The notes below the pieces were generated by a model that was not told where the DNA came from, searched no databases, and saw only the letters and a list, made by a program, of their open reading frames with translations. A DNA stretch of 64,000 nucleotides from DASXUX01 sp036504595 (GTDB lineage: Bacteria > Planctomycetota > SZUA-567 > H5-PLA8), in NCBI GenBank assembly GCA_036504595.1, contig DASXUX010000015.1, forward strand, positions 1-64,000, read 5' to 3'. This document shows, piece after piece, positions 8,093-16,712 of the stretch. The position numbers and the translations under genes were made by a program. Every line of letters starts with the position of its first letter. The first letter of the stretch is position 1.

Positions 8093-10108
8093 ATGAAAGC
8101 TTGGGCGAGCACACTCGTTCTCGTGGGGTTCATCATGACCGCCGCTGATTCCTCGCAGGCTGGACAGCCTGCGCCACTGACGCCTGCCGACAAATCCATT
8201 CGCGCCTACATGAGCGCGCGCGCGGCCGAACTTGAGCGCGAGTTTCTTCCCGGCATTGTTACCAGCGAGGACTTTGAAGAAGTCCGCCCTGCATTGCGTC
8301 AGGCTTACTTCGATATGCTCGGGCTTTGGCCGCTGCCCGAACGCACGCCGCTCAACGCGAAGGTCACCGGCAAGCTCGAACAACCCGGTTATGTCGTCGA
8401 GAAACTGCATTTCCAAAGCCGCCCCGGGCTGTACGTCACGGCGAACCTGTATCGCCCGGAACCCGCTCAGGGACGCTATCCGGCGATCGTCTACCAGTGC
8501 GGCCATTCGTACATGCAGCGCGACGGCAATAAGTCTGCGTATCAGGACCATGGCATCTGGTTCGCAACGCACGGCTACATCGCGCTCGTGATTGACAGCC
8601 TTCAACTCGGCGAAATCGCGAGCTTCCATCACGGCACGTATCGTGAACAGCGCTGGTGGTGGCAGTCAGCGGGCTACGTTCCGTCCGGCGTCGAATGCTG
8701 GAACGCCATGCGCGCGATCGACTATCTCGTCTCGCGGCCCGATGTTGATCCGGACCGCATCGGCGCGACCGGCATCTCCGGCGGCGGAGCGGGCACGGTG
8801 TGGATTTCGGCCGCCGACGAACGCATCAAAGCCTCCGCGCCCGTCAGCGGCTTGTCCGATCTCGGATTTTACGTGGGCGAAGACGGTGTGAACGGCCACT
8901 GCGATTGCATGTTCGTTTACAATCAGGCGCGCTGGAACTGGACGAACATCCCCGCGCTGATTGCTCCGCGTCCGCTGCTCTTCGTCAATTCCGATGCCGA
9001 TCCCATCTATCCCATAGGCGCCAACGAACGAATCATCAACCGGCTCAAGCGCCTCTATTCTCGCTTCGGTTTAGCGGACAAGGTTGACGCGATGGTCAGC
9101 GTCGGCACGCACGCTTACCGAGCGGACCTGCGCCGCGCGGTCTTTGAATTTTTCAACCGCTCCTTTAAGTACGATGCGCATCCGGTCGAAGATGCCGAGT
9201 CCGGACTCAAGCCGCTACCGCCCAACCCGACCATTGCGCAGCGCGACGACACCAAGCCGCGCCACTTGATCGAATACAAGAAGCTCCGCGTGTTCCCCGA
9301 AGATGCGGACCTGCCGACGGATTCCATTAACGCCAAGATCGATCAGTCATTCGTTCAGTTCGCGAAAGTCGAACTGCCGAAAGCCGGCGGCTTTGAGGCG
9401 TGGCGCAAGGACTTGGTCGAACGGCTGCGCGCCAGAACGTTTGCCGCGTGGCCGACCATGCCTCCCGCATTTGATGGCCAACTAGATGCGCCAGGCGTGT
9501 GTACGGAAAGCACAGAGGAAGGACTCAAGGTTTGTTCGCAGTGGCTCCCCGGCAGGAATAAGGACGCGCTGTGCACGCTTATCGTTCTGAATGAGAGCGA
9601 TGAACCTGGCAAAGTTCCAGACTGGGCGCGGGAGATCGTCGGTGAAGGCGCCACGCTCGTCCTTAACCCGCGTGGCACGGGCGCAAATGCCTGGAGGCGC
9701 AAGAATCCGCCGAACACCGTCGAACGCGAGATGGTCTTGCTCGGGATGACCGTGGACAGCGGGCGCGTGTGGGACATCCTGACAGTTCTGCGGCGGCGGC
9801 TTGAAGGGAAGAAGTGGCAGCTCGCCGGTCAAGGCAACGCCGGCATTCTCGCGGCCTACGCGGCGCTGTACGAACCGGCCGTAACGGGCGTGATTGCCGT
9901 CAATCCACCGCCATCTCACATGCCGGGCGCTGACGGCGTCTACGGCCCGCCGCTGCTGAACGTCCTGCGCGTGCTGGACATTCCCGAAGCGCTCGGATGT
10001 CTGGCTCCGCGCAAACTGGTGCTCATTGGCGCGAGAGATCCGGCCTTCGAGCGCACCGCCGCCATCTACAAACTCGCCGGCGCGCAAGAGAAGTTCGAGA
10101 AGCGCTGA
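8093..10108 (+). CDS. Secreted alpha/beta hydrolase, acetyl xylan esterase (AXE1)-like
   Basis: The product is 671 residues. An N-terminal signal peptide is followed by an alpha/beta-hydrolase domain in the first half. The nucleophile elbow is GATGISGGG (Ser near residue 228). APRPLLFVNSDADPIYP supplies the acid, and VGTHAY the likely His near residue 340. A second, less conserved alpha/beta-like region fills the C-terminal half, with TLVLNPRGTGAN and GQGNAGILAAYAALYEPAVTG. Two hydrolase-like halves are a known layout of large exported AXE1/prolyl-oligopeptidase-type proteins. With a GH51 enzyme 240 bp downstream, removal of acyl groups from hemicellulose is a reasonable inference. Confidence 0.85.
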   Translation: MKAWASTLVLVGFIMTAADSSQAGQPAPLTPADKSIRAYMSARAAELEREFLPGIVTSEDFEEVRPALRQAYFDMLGLWPLPERTPLNAKVTGKLEQPGYVVEKLHFQSRPGLYVTANLYRPEPAQGRYPAIVYQCGHSYMQRDGNKSAYQDHGIWFATHGYIALVIDSLQLGEIASFHHGTYREQRWWWQSAGYVPSGVECWNAMRAIDYLVSRPDVDPDRIGATGISGGGAGTVWISAADERIKASAPVSGLSDLGFYVGEDGVNGHCDCMFVYNQARWNWTNIPALIAPRPLLFVNSDADPIYPIGANERIINRLKRLYSRFGLADKVDAMVSVGTHAYRADLRRAVFEFFNRSFKYDAHPVEDAESGLKPLPPNPTIAQRDDTKPRHLIEYKKLRVFPEDADLPTDSINAKIDQSFVQFAKVELPKAGGFEAWRKDLVERLRARTFAAWPTMPPAFDGQLDAPGVCTESTEEGLKVCSQWLPGRNKDALCTLIVLNESDEPGKVPDWAREIVGEGATLVLNPRGTGANAWRRKNPPNTVEREMVLLGMTVDSGRVWDILTVLRRRLEGKKWQLAGQGNAGILAAYAALYEPAVTGVIAVNPPPSHMPGADGVYGPPLLNVLRVLDIPEALGCLAPRKLVLIGARDPAFERTAAIYKLAGAQEKFEKR

Positions 10109-10347
10109 CATATAGAAGAGGAACAGAAGTATGAGCTCGACTCGCAGGGCCATCAGAACCGCGACCAAGAAGGAGCGGTCGAGAGGAGTTCTGACAGGCC
10201 AGCCACTCGAAGCGGTCGCGTTAGGTTTGGCGCGTGGATCGTATTTGGAGTTTTCAACTAACCATTTGGAGCATCTGGGCTGCCGAATTGCAAATTGGCC
10301 ATTGAGAATTGAAAATGGCGAGCACTCGCACCAGGAGGAAGGGGTAA

Positions 10348-11811
10348 ATGCCAAGCAAGCTTATCGTCAACGGCGATCAAGGCCGCTACCGGATCAACCG
10401 CAATATCTACGGGCATTTCGCGGAGCATCTCGGGCGCTGCATTTACGAGGGACTTTGGGTCGGCGAGGGGTCACCGATTCCAAACACGCGCGGCATCCGC
10501 AACGACGTCGTCGCGGCGCTCAAGAAACTCAAAATCCCCGTCCTGCGCTGGCCGGGCGGATGTTTCGCCGACACCTATCACTGGAAGGATGGCATTGGTC
10601 CGCGCGATCAGCGGCCGTCGATCGTCAACATTCACTGGGGCGGCGTGACGGAGAACAACCACTTCGGCACGCATGAGTTTTTCGATCTGTGCGAGCAGCT
10701 TGGCTGTGAGCCGTACGTCTGCGGCAATGTCGGCAGCGGAACGGTGCAGGAGATGTCCGAGTGGCTGCAGTACATCACCTTCGGCGGACGCAGTCCCATG
10801 TCCGACCTGCGCGCCGCCAACGGCCGCGCGGAACCGTGGAAGATTCGTTACTGGGGCGTCGGCAACGAGAACTGGGGCTGCGGCGGTTCGATGCGCGCCG
10901 AGTACTACGCGGACGTGTACCGGCAGTATCAAACTTATCTGCGCGGCGAGGGCCTCGAGAAGATCGCGTGCGGCCCGAATTCAAGCGACTACCACTGGAC
11001 CGAAGTGCTCATGCGCGAAGCGGCGTGGGGCATGTCGCAGCTTGCTCTGCATTACTACTGCGGCACGGGCAGCGAAAGCAAGTCGGCCACCCTTTTCGGC
11101 GACAACGACTGGCTGTGCCTGATGAGACAAGCCTGGAAGATGGAAGAACTCGTCACGCGCCATTCGTCGATCATGGACCGCTACGACCCGGCCCGGCGCG
11201 TAGGGCTGGCCGTAGATGAATGGGGCGCGTGGCACGAAGTCGAGAAGGGCACCAATCCCAGCTTCCTGTATCAGCAGAATACGCTGCGGGATGCCATGGT
11301 CGCCGCGCTGACGCTCAACATTTTCAACAACCACGCCAGTCGCGTGACGATGGGCAACATCGCTCAGACCGTCAACGTGCTTCAATCCATGTGCCTGACT
11401 GAAGGCGAGAAGATGGTTCTCACGCCATCCTATCATGTCTTCGCGATGTATACGCCCCATCAGGACGCGACTCTCTTGCCGACGTGGCTGGAATGCGACG
11501 ACCTCGAATCGCGCGGCGAAAAGTTTCCGGCTCTGAGCGTCTCGGCCTCACGCAACGCCGCGGGAAAAGTCCATCTGTCGCTATGCAATATGTCGCCTGG
11601 ACAGGCCGTGGAACTCGACTGCGATCTGCACGGAATCAAAGCTTCGTCTGTCAGCGGGAAGATACTCAGCGCGCCGGTTATCAACGCGCACAACACGTTT
11701 GACAAACCAAACGCGGTGAAGCCGAAGGGATTCAACGACGCGCGCCTCTCGGGTCGCCGATTGAGAGTTTCGCTGCCGGCGCACTCGGTTGTCGTACTGG
11801 CGTTGGCATAG
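10348..11811 (+). CDS. Alpha-L-arabinofuranosidase (GH51)
   Basis: GH51 enzymes release terminal arabinofuranosyl groups from arabinoxylan and arabinan with retention. The 487-residue protein shows the family's N-terminal NRNIYGHFAEHLGRCIYEG and LRWPGGCFADTYHW. The acid/base Glu is in GVGNENWG (E174) and the nucleophile Glu in AVDEWGAWH (E291). A C-terminal beta domain follows. There is no signal peptide, so it probably acts in the cytoplasm on imported oligosaccharides, as most GH51 enzymes do. The start follows an AGGAGGAAGG ribosome site. It is co-directional with the esterase upstream. Confidence 0.95.
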   Translation: MPSKLIVNGDQGRYRINRNIYGHFAEHLGRCIYEGLWVGEGSPIPNTRGIRNDVVAALKKLKIPVLRWPGGCFADTYHWKDGIGPRDQRPSIVNIHWGGVTENNHFGTHEFFDLCEQLGCEPYVCGNVGSGTVQEMSEWLQYITFGGRSPMSDLRAANGRAEPWKIRYWGVGNENWGCGGSMRAEYYADVYRQYQTYLRGEGLEKIACGPNSSDYHWTEVLMREAAWGMSQLALHYYCGTGSESKSATLFGDNDWLCLMRQAWKMEELVTRHSSIMDRYDPARRVGLAVDEWGAWHEVEKGTNPSFLYQQNTLRDAMVAALTLNIFNNHASRVTMGNIAQTVNVLQSMCLTEGEKMVLTPSYHVFAMYTPHQDATLLPTWLECDDLESRGEKFPALSVSASRNAAGKVHLSLCNMSPGQAVELDCDLHGIKASSVSGKILSAPVINAHNTFDKPNAVKPKGFNDARLSGRRLRVSLPAHSVVVLALA

Positions 11812-11828
11812 ATGGGCGGGGCACGACG

Positions 11829-12095
11829 ATGAACCAGCCCAAGACCAGTCTTTGTCGCGCCTGCCAACCGCGACTGCGGCTGTCGGAGAGCGAGCGTCAG
11901 CGCATCCTGGCTGAGTATCTCGCCGAGCACCCGCAGCCGCTCGTGGCGAACGAGGAATTCGAGCGGCGCATAGGCATCTGTCGCGATTGTCCGTCGCTGC
12001 TGGCGGGTATCACGTGCTCAAAATGTGGCTGTTTGGTCCAGATTCGGGCGAAGTTGGCGCGACAGCGCTGCCCATTACCTTCACCAAACTGGTGA
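11829..12095 (+). CDS. Small cysteine-rich protein, DUF6171-like
   Basis: This 88-residue protein begins 17 bp after the arabinofuranosidase stop. Its cysteines form CRAC, then CRDC, CSKCGC and a final Cys, a pattern fitting one or two zinc ribbons. The spacing and the CSKCGCL motif resemble the DUF6171 family, small proteins of unknown role. It lacks a signal peptide. The link to the arabinofuranosidase is positional only. Confidence 0.65.
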   Translation: MNQPKTSLCRACQPRLRLSESERQRILAEYLAEHPQPLVANEEFERRIGICRDCPSLLAGITCSKCGCLVQIRAKLARQRCPLPSPNW

Positions 12096-12304
12096 TAATG
12101 CACCACTGTTGGCGATTCTTGAGCATGCATATGGAAGTACAATTCGTTCATTTAGAGGATCGATGCCAGTTTCGGCGGAGGTAAGAATTAGCGGAGCGCT
12201 CACTTTTTCGCAAATTTGCGCGTGCGCGCGCAAGCGGTACCTGTAATTTGCTAGGCAGAAAGCCCGCCTTTTGTTGATGGGATGTCTGTGGCCTTGGAGA
12301 GGGA

Positions 12305-14368
12305 ATGTTCCAGCGTCTAAAGCGTTTATTGGTCGGGGCGCCACGCGACCTCGACGACCCGCACCTTTTTCACAAAGTTTCGCTCATCGCCTTCCTGGCG
12401 TGGGTCGGGTTGGGCGCCGATGGACTAAGCTCCTCCGCCTACGGTCCCGACGAAGCCTTTCGCGCCCTGGGTGAACATCGCGAACTGGCGATGCTGCTGG
12501 CCGTCGCGACCGCGCTGACCGTGCTGATTATCTCGGCCGCGTATAGCAACATCATCGAACGGTTTCCTTCCGGCGGCGGCGGCTACGTCGTCTCGACCAA
12601 GCTACTGGGCAGTTCGGTCGGTGTGGTCTCGGGTTGCGCGCTGCTGGTGGACTACGTTCTGACGATCACCGTCTCGATTGCCTCTGGCGCCGACCAGATA
12701 TTCAGTTTCCTGCCGGCGAACCTGCTTGCCTACAAATGGCCGCTGGAGTTCGCTGCGATCGTCGCGCTCACCGTGATGAATCTGCGCGGTGTGAAGGAAT
12801 CGATCCGCGTGCTGGTTCCGATTTTCCTTCTGTTCCTTGCGATGCACATCGCCACCTTCATTGCGGTTCTGTTTCAGCATGCCGGGCGTGTGCCGAGTCT
12901 TATTGTCGAAGACACCACGAAGATTGGCGCGACGGTATCCACCGTCGGCGCGCTGGGCACGTTCCTCATCTTCGCGCGCGCCTACTCGATGGGCGCCGGC
13001 ACGTTCACTGGAATCGAGGCCGTGTCGAACGGACTGCAGATCATGCGCGAACCGCGCGTCGCCACGGGCAAGCGCACCATGGTGTACATGGCCATCTCGC
13101 TGGCCCTGACCGCAGGCGGCATTCTATTTTCGTATCTGCTGCTGGACATCGCCATTCCCCGTCCCGGCGAGAAGACACTGAACGCCGCGATGCTCGAAAG
13201 CCTGACTGGCAGTTGGGGCACGTTCGGCCACGTCTTCGTCGGGATCACGCTGCTCTCGGAAGCCGCGCTGCTGGTGATCGCCGCGCAGACCGGCTTTATC
13301 GATGGACCGCGCGTCATGGCCAACATGGCGCTCGATTCCTGGCTGCCGCACCGCTTCACTTCGCTCTCGGAGCGGCTGTCGATGCACTATGGGATCTTTA
13401 TCATCAGCATAGCCGCTATCGCGGCACTGCTATGGACTCACGGCCAAGTCGATACGCTAGTCACGATGTACTCCATCAACGTCTTCATCACGTTCTCGCT
13501 CTCCACGCTCGGGATGTGCTGGCTGTACTTATCCAAGAGGCGGGAGTATCCGGACTGGCGCCGCAGGCTTTCGGTGCAAGGCATCGCATTCATTCTCTGC
13601 CTGTCCATCTTATGTCTGGTCGTCTACGAGAAGTTCGAGGCCGGTGCGTGGGTGACGCTCGCCGTCACCCTTTGCGTCATCTCATTCTGCGCACTGATTC
13701 GCCGTTACTATCGAAAGGTCTACGCGAATCTCGGCTTTCTTCCGATTGAGATCGAGATCCCCAACCCCGTAGATGGCACGCCGGTCAACGACCACCTGGA
13801 TCACATGCAGCCCACCGCCGTTTTGCTGGTAGGCGGGTACAGCGGGCTGGGCATTCATTCGCTGCTCGAGATCCGGCGCGTCTTTCCCGAATACTTCAAG
13901 CAGGTCGTCTTCGTCACCGTTGCAGTCGTGGACTCCGGCAGTTTCAAAGGCACTGCCGAAATTGACGCGCTTAAGAAGGACACCCAACTGTCGCTCGCCA
14001 AATACGCCGCGCTCGCCAGGAAGCTCGGTTTCAAGGCTTCCACCGTGATGGCCGTCGGCAATGAGCCCGTGGCGCCGGCCGTGGAACAATGCTGCGAACT
14101 CGCACTGCGCTACCGCAAAGCCATGTTCTTCGCAGGGAAGCTCGTTTTCCATCAGGAGAGCTGGTACCACCGTTTCCTCCACAACGAAACCGCCCTCGCC
14201 ATTCAGCATCGATTGCAGTGGCTAGGTTATCCCATGGTTGTGTTGCCCATTCGCATCTGGGGCACTCGGCGTAAGAGAACGAACCCCAATGGTGAGGCGG
14301 GAGGCGAGCATGGCGCTCCGCCGCCTGCTGCACCGGAGCCACTTTCTCAGCCGCAAAAACGCACATGA
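12305..14368 (+). CDS. APC-superfamily permease
   Basis: This 687-residue integral membrane protein starts after GGAGAGGGA. The N-terminus has the APC signature (VSLIAFLAWVGLGADGLSSSAYGPDEAF), and about twelve hydrophobic helices occupy residues 25-470. A cytoplasmic C-terminal region of about 200 residues carries LLVGGYSGLGIHSLLEIRRVFP, which looks like a soluble alpha/beta domain. It probably transports amino acids or related organic cations with protons; the substrate cannot be fixed. Low-complexity Pro/Ala residues end the protein. The 208-bp leader upstream includes a GCGCGTGCGCGCGC stretch with no recognised riboswitch. Confidence 0.88.
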   Translation: MFQRLKRLLVGAPRDLDDPHLFHKVSLIAFLAWVGLGADGLSSSAYGPDEAFRALGEHRELAMLLAVATALTVLIISAAYSNIIERFPSGGGGYVVSTKLLGSSVGVVSGCALLVDYVLTITVSIASGADQIFSFLPANLLAYKWPLEFAAIVALTVMNLRGVKESIRVLVPIFLLFLAMHIATFIAVLFQHAGRVPSLIVEDTTKIGATVSTVGALGTFLIFARAYSMGAGTFTGIEAVSNGLQIMREPRVATGKRTMVYMAISLALTAGGILFSYLLLDIAIPRPGEKTLNAAMLESLTGSWGTFGHVFVGITLLSEAALLVIAAQTGFIDGPRVMANMALDSWLPHRFTSLSERLSMHYGIFIISIAAIAALLWTHGQVDTLVTMYSINVFITFSLSTLGMCWLYLSKRREYPDWRRRLSVQGIAFILCLSILCLVVYEKFEAGAWVTLAVTLCVISFCALIRRYYRKVYANLGFLPIEIEIPNPVDGTPVNDHLDHMQPTAVLLVGGYSGLGIHSLLEIRRVFPEYFKQVVFVTVAVVDSGSFKGTAEIDALKKDTQLSLAKYAALARKLGFKASTVMAVGNEPVAPAVEQCCELALRYRKAMFFAGKLVFHQESWYHRFLHNETALAIQHRLQWLGYPMVVLPIRIWGTRRKRTNPNGEAGGEHGAPPPAAPEPLSQPQKRT

Positions 14369-14729
14369 TCCTGCGCGCGCCGGAGTATGAATAGGAGTGA
14401 TTCATGCTTCCTATGCTGAGCTATGCGAGTCTCAGGACGGATGACTGGAAGATGCTTACGGAGGAGAAATCGTTTTAGTGCGCGAAAGAAGCTGTAGTTC
14501 GACGAAGCCTGCTGCGTCCGGCTTTGTTGCATTTCTGACATTATAGCAAGCATGAACATCGTTGGTAGGTTCTTTGAAAACCAGGCTGATATAAAGATTG
14601 CGTGCCTAATCGAGGGGGCAGGCAACACGCTCATTTGCAGGGAATAAGCATCCTGGACTTGCACGTCGTTATTAGGGGTGCTATGCTCATGGCATCAACT
14701 GGGGCAAACACCTTCGGGAGGATAGACGG
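14369..14729. other. Intergenic stretch without supported gene
   Basis: About 360 bp. Only very short open frames are present, with no convincing ribosome sites or family resemblance. No RNA gene is recognised. The final 60 bases contain the leader of the next gene. Confidence 0.5.
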
Positions 14730-15083
14730 ATGCCAGTCAAGCGTTACGATGCAGAAACTAAGAAGTCCATCATTGATGCCGCTTTGGATGCACGCAAGGC
14801 GGACAAAAGTTGGGCCGAAGCCTTCGATGCGGCCAAGTCAAAGGGTTACACCGGTTCGCGCCAAGGCTTGGAACAGATGATTCGGGCCGCCAGCCGCAAA
14901 GGCGCACCCAACGCCAGCAGCGCCTTCAAGCGTCGTGCGGGACGTCCTGCGCGTTTGCCTGCCGGTGCTGCGAGCGGTTTGCAGTCGCTCGAGGCGCTCG
15001 TTGATCAGATCGTTAAAGAGAAAGTTGCCGCAGCCTTGGACGATGCTATTGCGTCCCTGCAAAAGTCCCGCAACAGCCTCTAG
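14730..15083 (+). CDS. Small basic protein with AT-hook-like motif
   Basis: The 117-residue product is of unknown family. Residues 1-65 look helical. A basic segment, FKRRAGRPARLP, near residues 66-77 resembles an AT-hook core. The C-terminal third, from LQSLEALVDQIV, is likely a coiled or helical oligomerisation segment. DNA binding is plausible from this layout but not shown. It stands alone between the permease and the LamG gene. Confidence 0.6.
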   Translation: MPVKRYDAETKKSIIDAALDARKADKSWAEAFDAAKSKGYTGSRQGLEQMIRAASRKGAPNASSAFKRRAGRPARLPAGAASGLQSLEALVDQIVKEKVAAALDDAIASLQKSRNSL

Positions 15084-15289
15084 AAGGCTCGACACCACTC
15101 TTCTTCAAATCGGCACACGGCAAGCGTTCATGCGCTTGCCGCGTGTCGTATGTTCGCGTAACTCGCGCGGCTTGCGAAAGTGGCGCGATACTCCCGAAGT
15201 ACTGCGCCACAATTGGACAGCGCCGCTCTGTTGCGCTAGAAAGAGCGCATAGTCAACTGGAGCACTGGGTGCCGTCCCCCGGCAAGACC

Positions 15290-16678
15290 ATGCGTATCTG
15301 CTATTGCGAGGACTGTGGAGTTCGCGTGCCCGATGAGGACATCTCTTCGGGTGCAGCCACGGCGCTGAGTCCAGACACCTTCCGCTGCGCCAAATGCTCC
15401 GTTGCCAAAGCGCCCCCGAAAACGCCTGCTACGTCGCGCGTGCAAAAAGTTGTTACCGCCGGCCACGTTCTCGCCCGCACTGCGCCGCCAGCCAGCACAT
15501 CCTCAAAGGTCCGCCCTGCGGTCTCCTCGACGAAGGCGTCCATCTCAAACCACGCCCTGCTGATGGCCGCTGGCGGGACCGCCCTCGCGCTTATTGGAAT
15601 CAGTATTGTGCTGCTCGCCGGCAAGAAGAAGTCGCCTGAAAATCCCGCGCCCGTTCCCGGCCCCGTCGCCCAAGTCGTTGACCTAACGCAGAAAAAGGTT
15701 CCGCCCACAGCGCCGCAGCAAGCCCGTCCGGCGGACCCGTCCGCCCAAGAACCGAAATCCGGCACGGGTCTACTCTCCACGACGCCAAAACCCGATGTAG
15801 AGGACGACAGCCCGCGTGAAGCTGCCGCGCGCCGTAAGTTCGACGCAGCGAAAGCGTTCCTTAAACAGCATCCGGATGATCCCTGGACCTATAGCGACAT
15901 GCTTGCCGATCTGGTTGCCGGAAGCCGCAGCACCGCCGCCGGGAAGGAAGCGGCGAAAGTCCAGGCAGATCTGAAGCTCGCTCCACGCATCACCGCGCCC
16001 CGCGCGCACTGGAAATTCGACGAAGATTCCGGCACCGAAGCGAAGGATGCCGCCGGTGCCAACCACGCAACCCTGAAGGGCCAAGCCAAACGCGTTGCCG
16101 GCCGCAGTGGCCGCGGTGCGATCGCTCTGACCGGCAACCAGGAGGACTACATCGATCTCGGCTCGGCCCCGGCGCTGAATTTCGCCGCCGGTTCCCCGTT
16201 CACGATCACAGGCTGGGTAAGGACGAGCGCCGAGTATGGTATGATTCTCTCGTTCCGCAATAGCGCCGACGACACGCCCGATCTCGACATCGCCGTCGGT
16301 TTTCACGGCGCCACGACCGCCGCCGGTTGCCTATTGGCTATCGTCCGCCAGGATGGTGCGCGCGAGGGTTTCGCAAACATTACCGGCGGGCAGATCAACA
16401 ACGGAGCATGGCGTCATTTTGCCGTCACGCGCGGCCGCGACGGAACCGTCCGTCTCTTCCTTGATGGAGCGCTGCAGGGGGCACAGGCGGCTGCAAGTTC
16501 CGGCGGTTCTCTAACCACCGACCTGAGAGCGATCGGCGGCGAACGTTATTGGTCTGTTACCGAGAGCAAAGCCCACGCTCCCGACCGGCGCGGCTTTAAG
16601 GGCGAAGTAGATGACTTCCGCATCTACTCCTTCGCACTGAGCGAATCCGAGCTACGCGGAATCATGAACGCAAAATGA
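15290..16678 (+). CDS. Membrane-anchored LamG/concanavalin-like protein with N-terminal zinc ribbon
   Basis: This 462-residue protein has an N-terminal CYCEDCG...CAKC zinc ribbon (residues 4-40) and a Ser/Pro/Lys-rich linker. One transmembrane helix follows (ALLMAAGGTALALIGISIVLL, about residues 87-107) and then a Pro-rich stretch. A C-terminal LamG/jellyroll domain contains ARAHWKFDEDSGTEAKDAAG and GAWRHFAVTRG. The fold binds sugars or proteins. The ribbon is probably inside the cell and the LamG domain outside. I start it at MRICYCEDCG because the zinc ribbon begins there; the frame is open further upstream. Such zinc-ribbon plus TM plus lectin layouts are frequent in planctomycete-like genomes. 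Confidence 0.75.
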   Translation: MRICYCEDCGVRVPDEDISSGAATALSPDTFRCAKCSVAKAPPKTPATSRVQKVVTAGHVLARTAPPASTSSKVRPAVSSTKASISNHALLMAAGGTALALIGISIVLLAGKKKSPENPAPVPGPVAQVVDLTQKKVPPTAPQQARPADPSAQEPKSGTGLLSTTPKPDVEDDSPREAAARRKFDAAKAFLKQHPDDPWTYSDMLADLVAGSRSTAAGKEAAKVQADLKLAPRITAPRAHWKFDEDSGTEAKDAAGANHATLKGQAKRVAGRSGRGAIALTGNQEDYIDLGSAPALNFAAGSPFTITGWVRTSAEYGMILSFRNSADDTPDLDIAVGFHGATTAAGCLLAIVRQDGAREGFANITGGQINNGAWRHFAVTRGRDGTVRLFLDGALQGAQAAASSGGSLTTDLRAIGGERYWSVTESKAHAPDRRGFKGEVDDFRIYSFALSESELRGIMNAK

Positions 16679-16712
16679 ACGCCCATGTTCTCTTTTATTT
16701 CCCTTCCGCCGG

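Noticed and set aside
10131..10676. Plus-strand frame running into the arabinofuranosidase gene
   Set aside because: It has a ribosome-like site but loses protein-like composition and overlaps the GH51 gene in another frame; homology in the GH51 frame is decisive.
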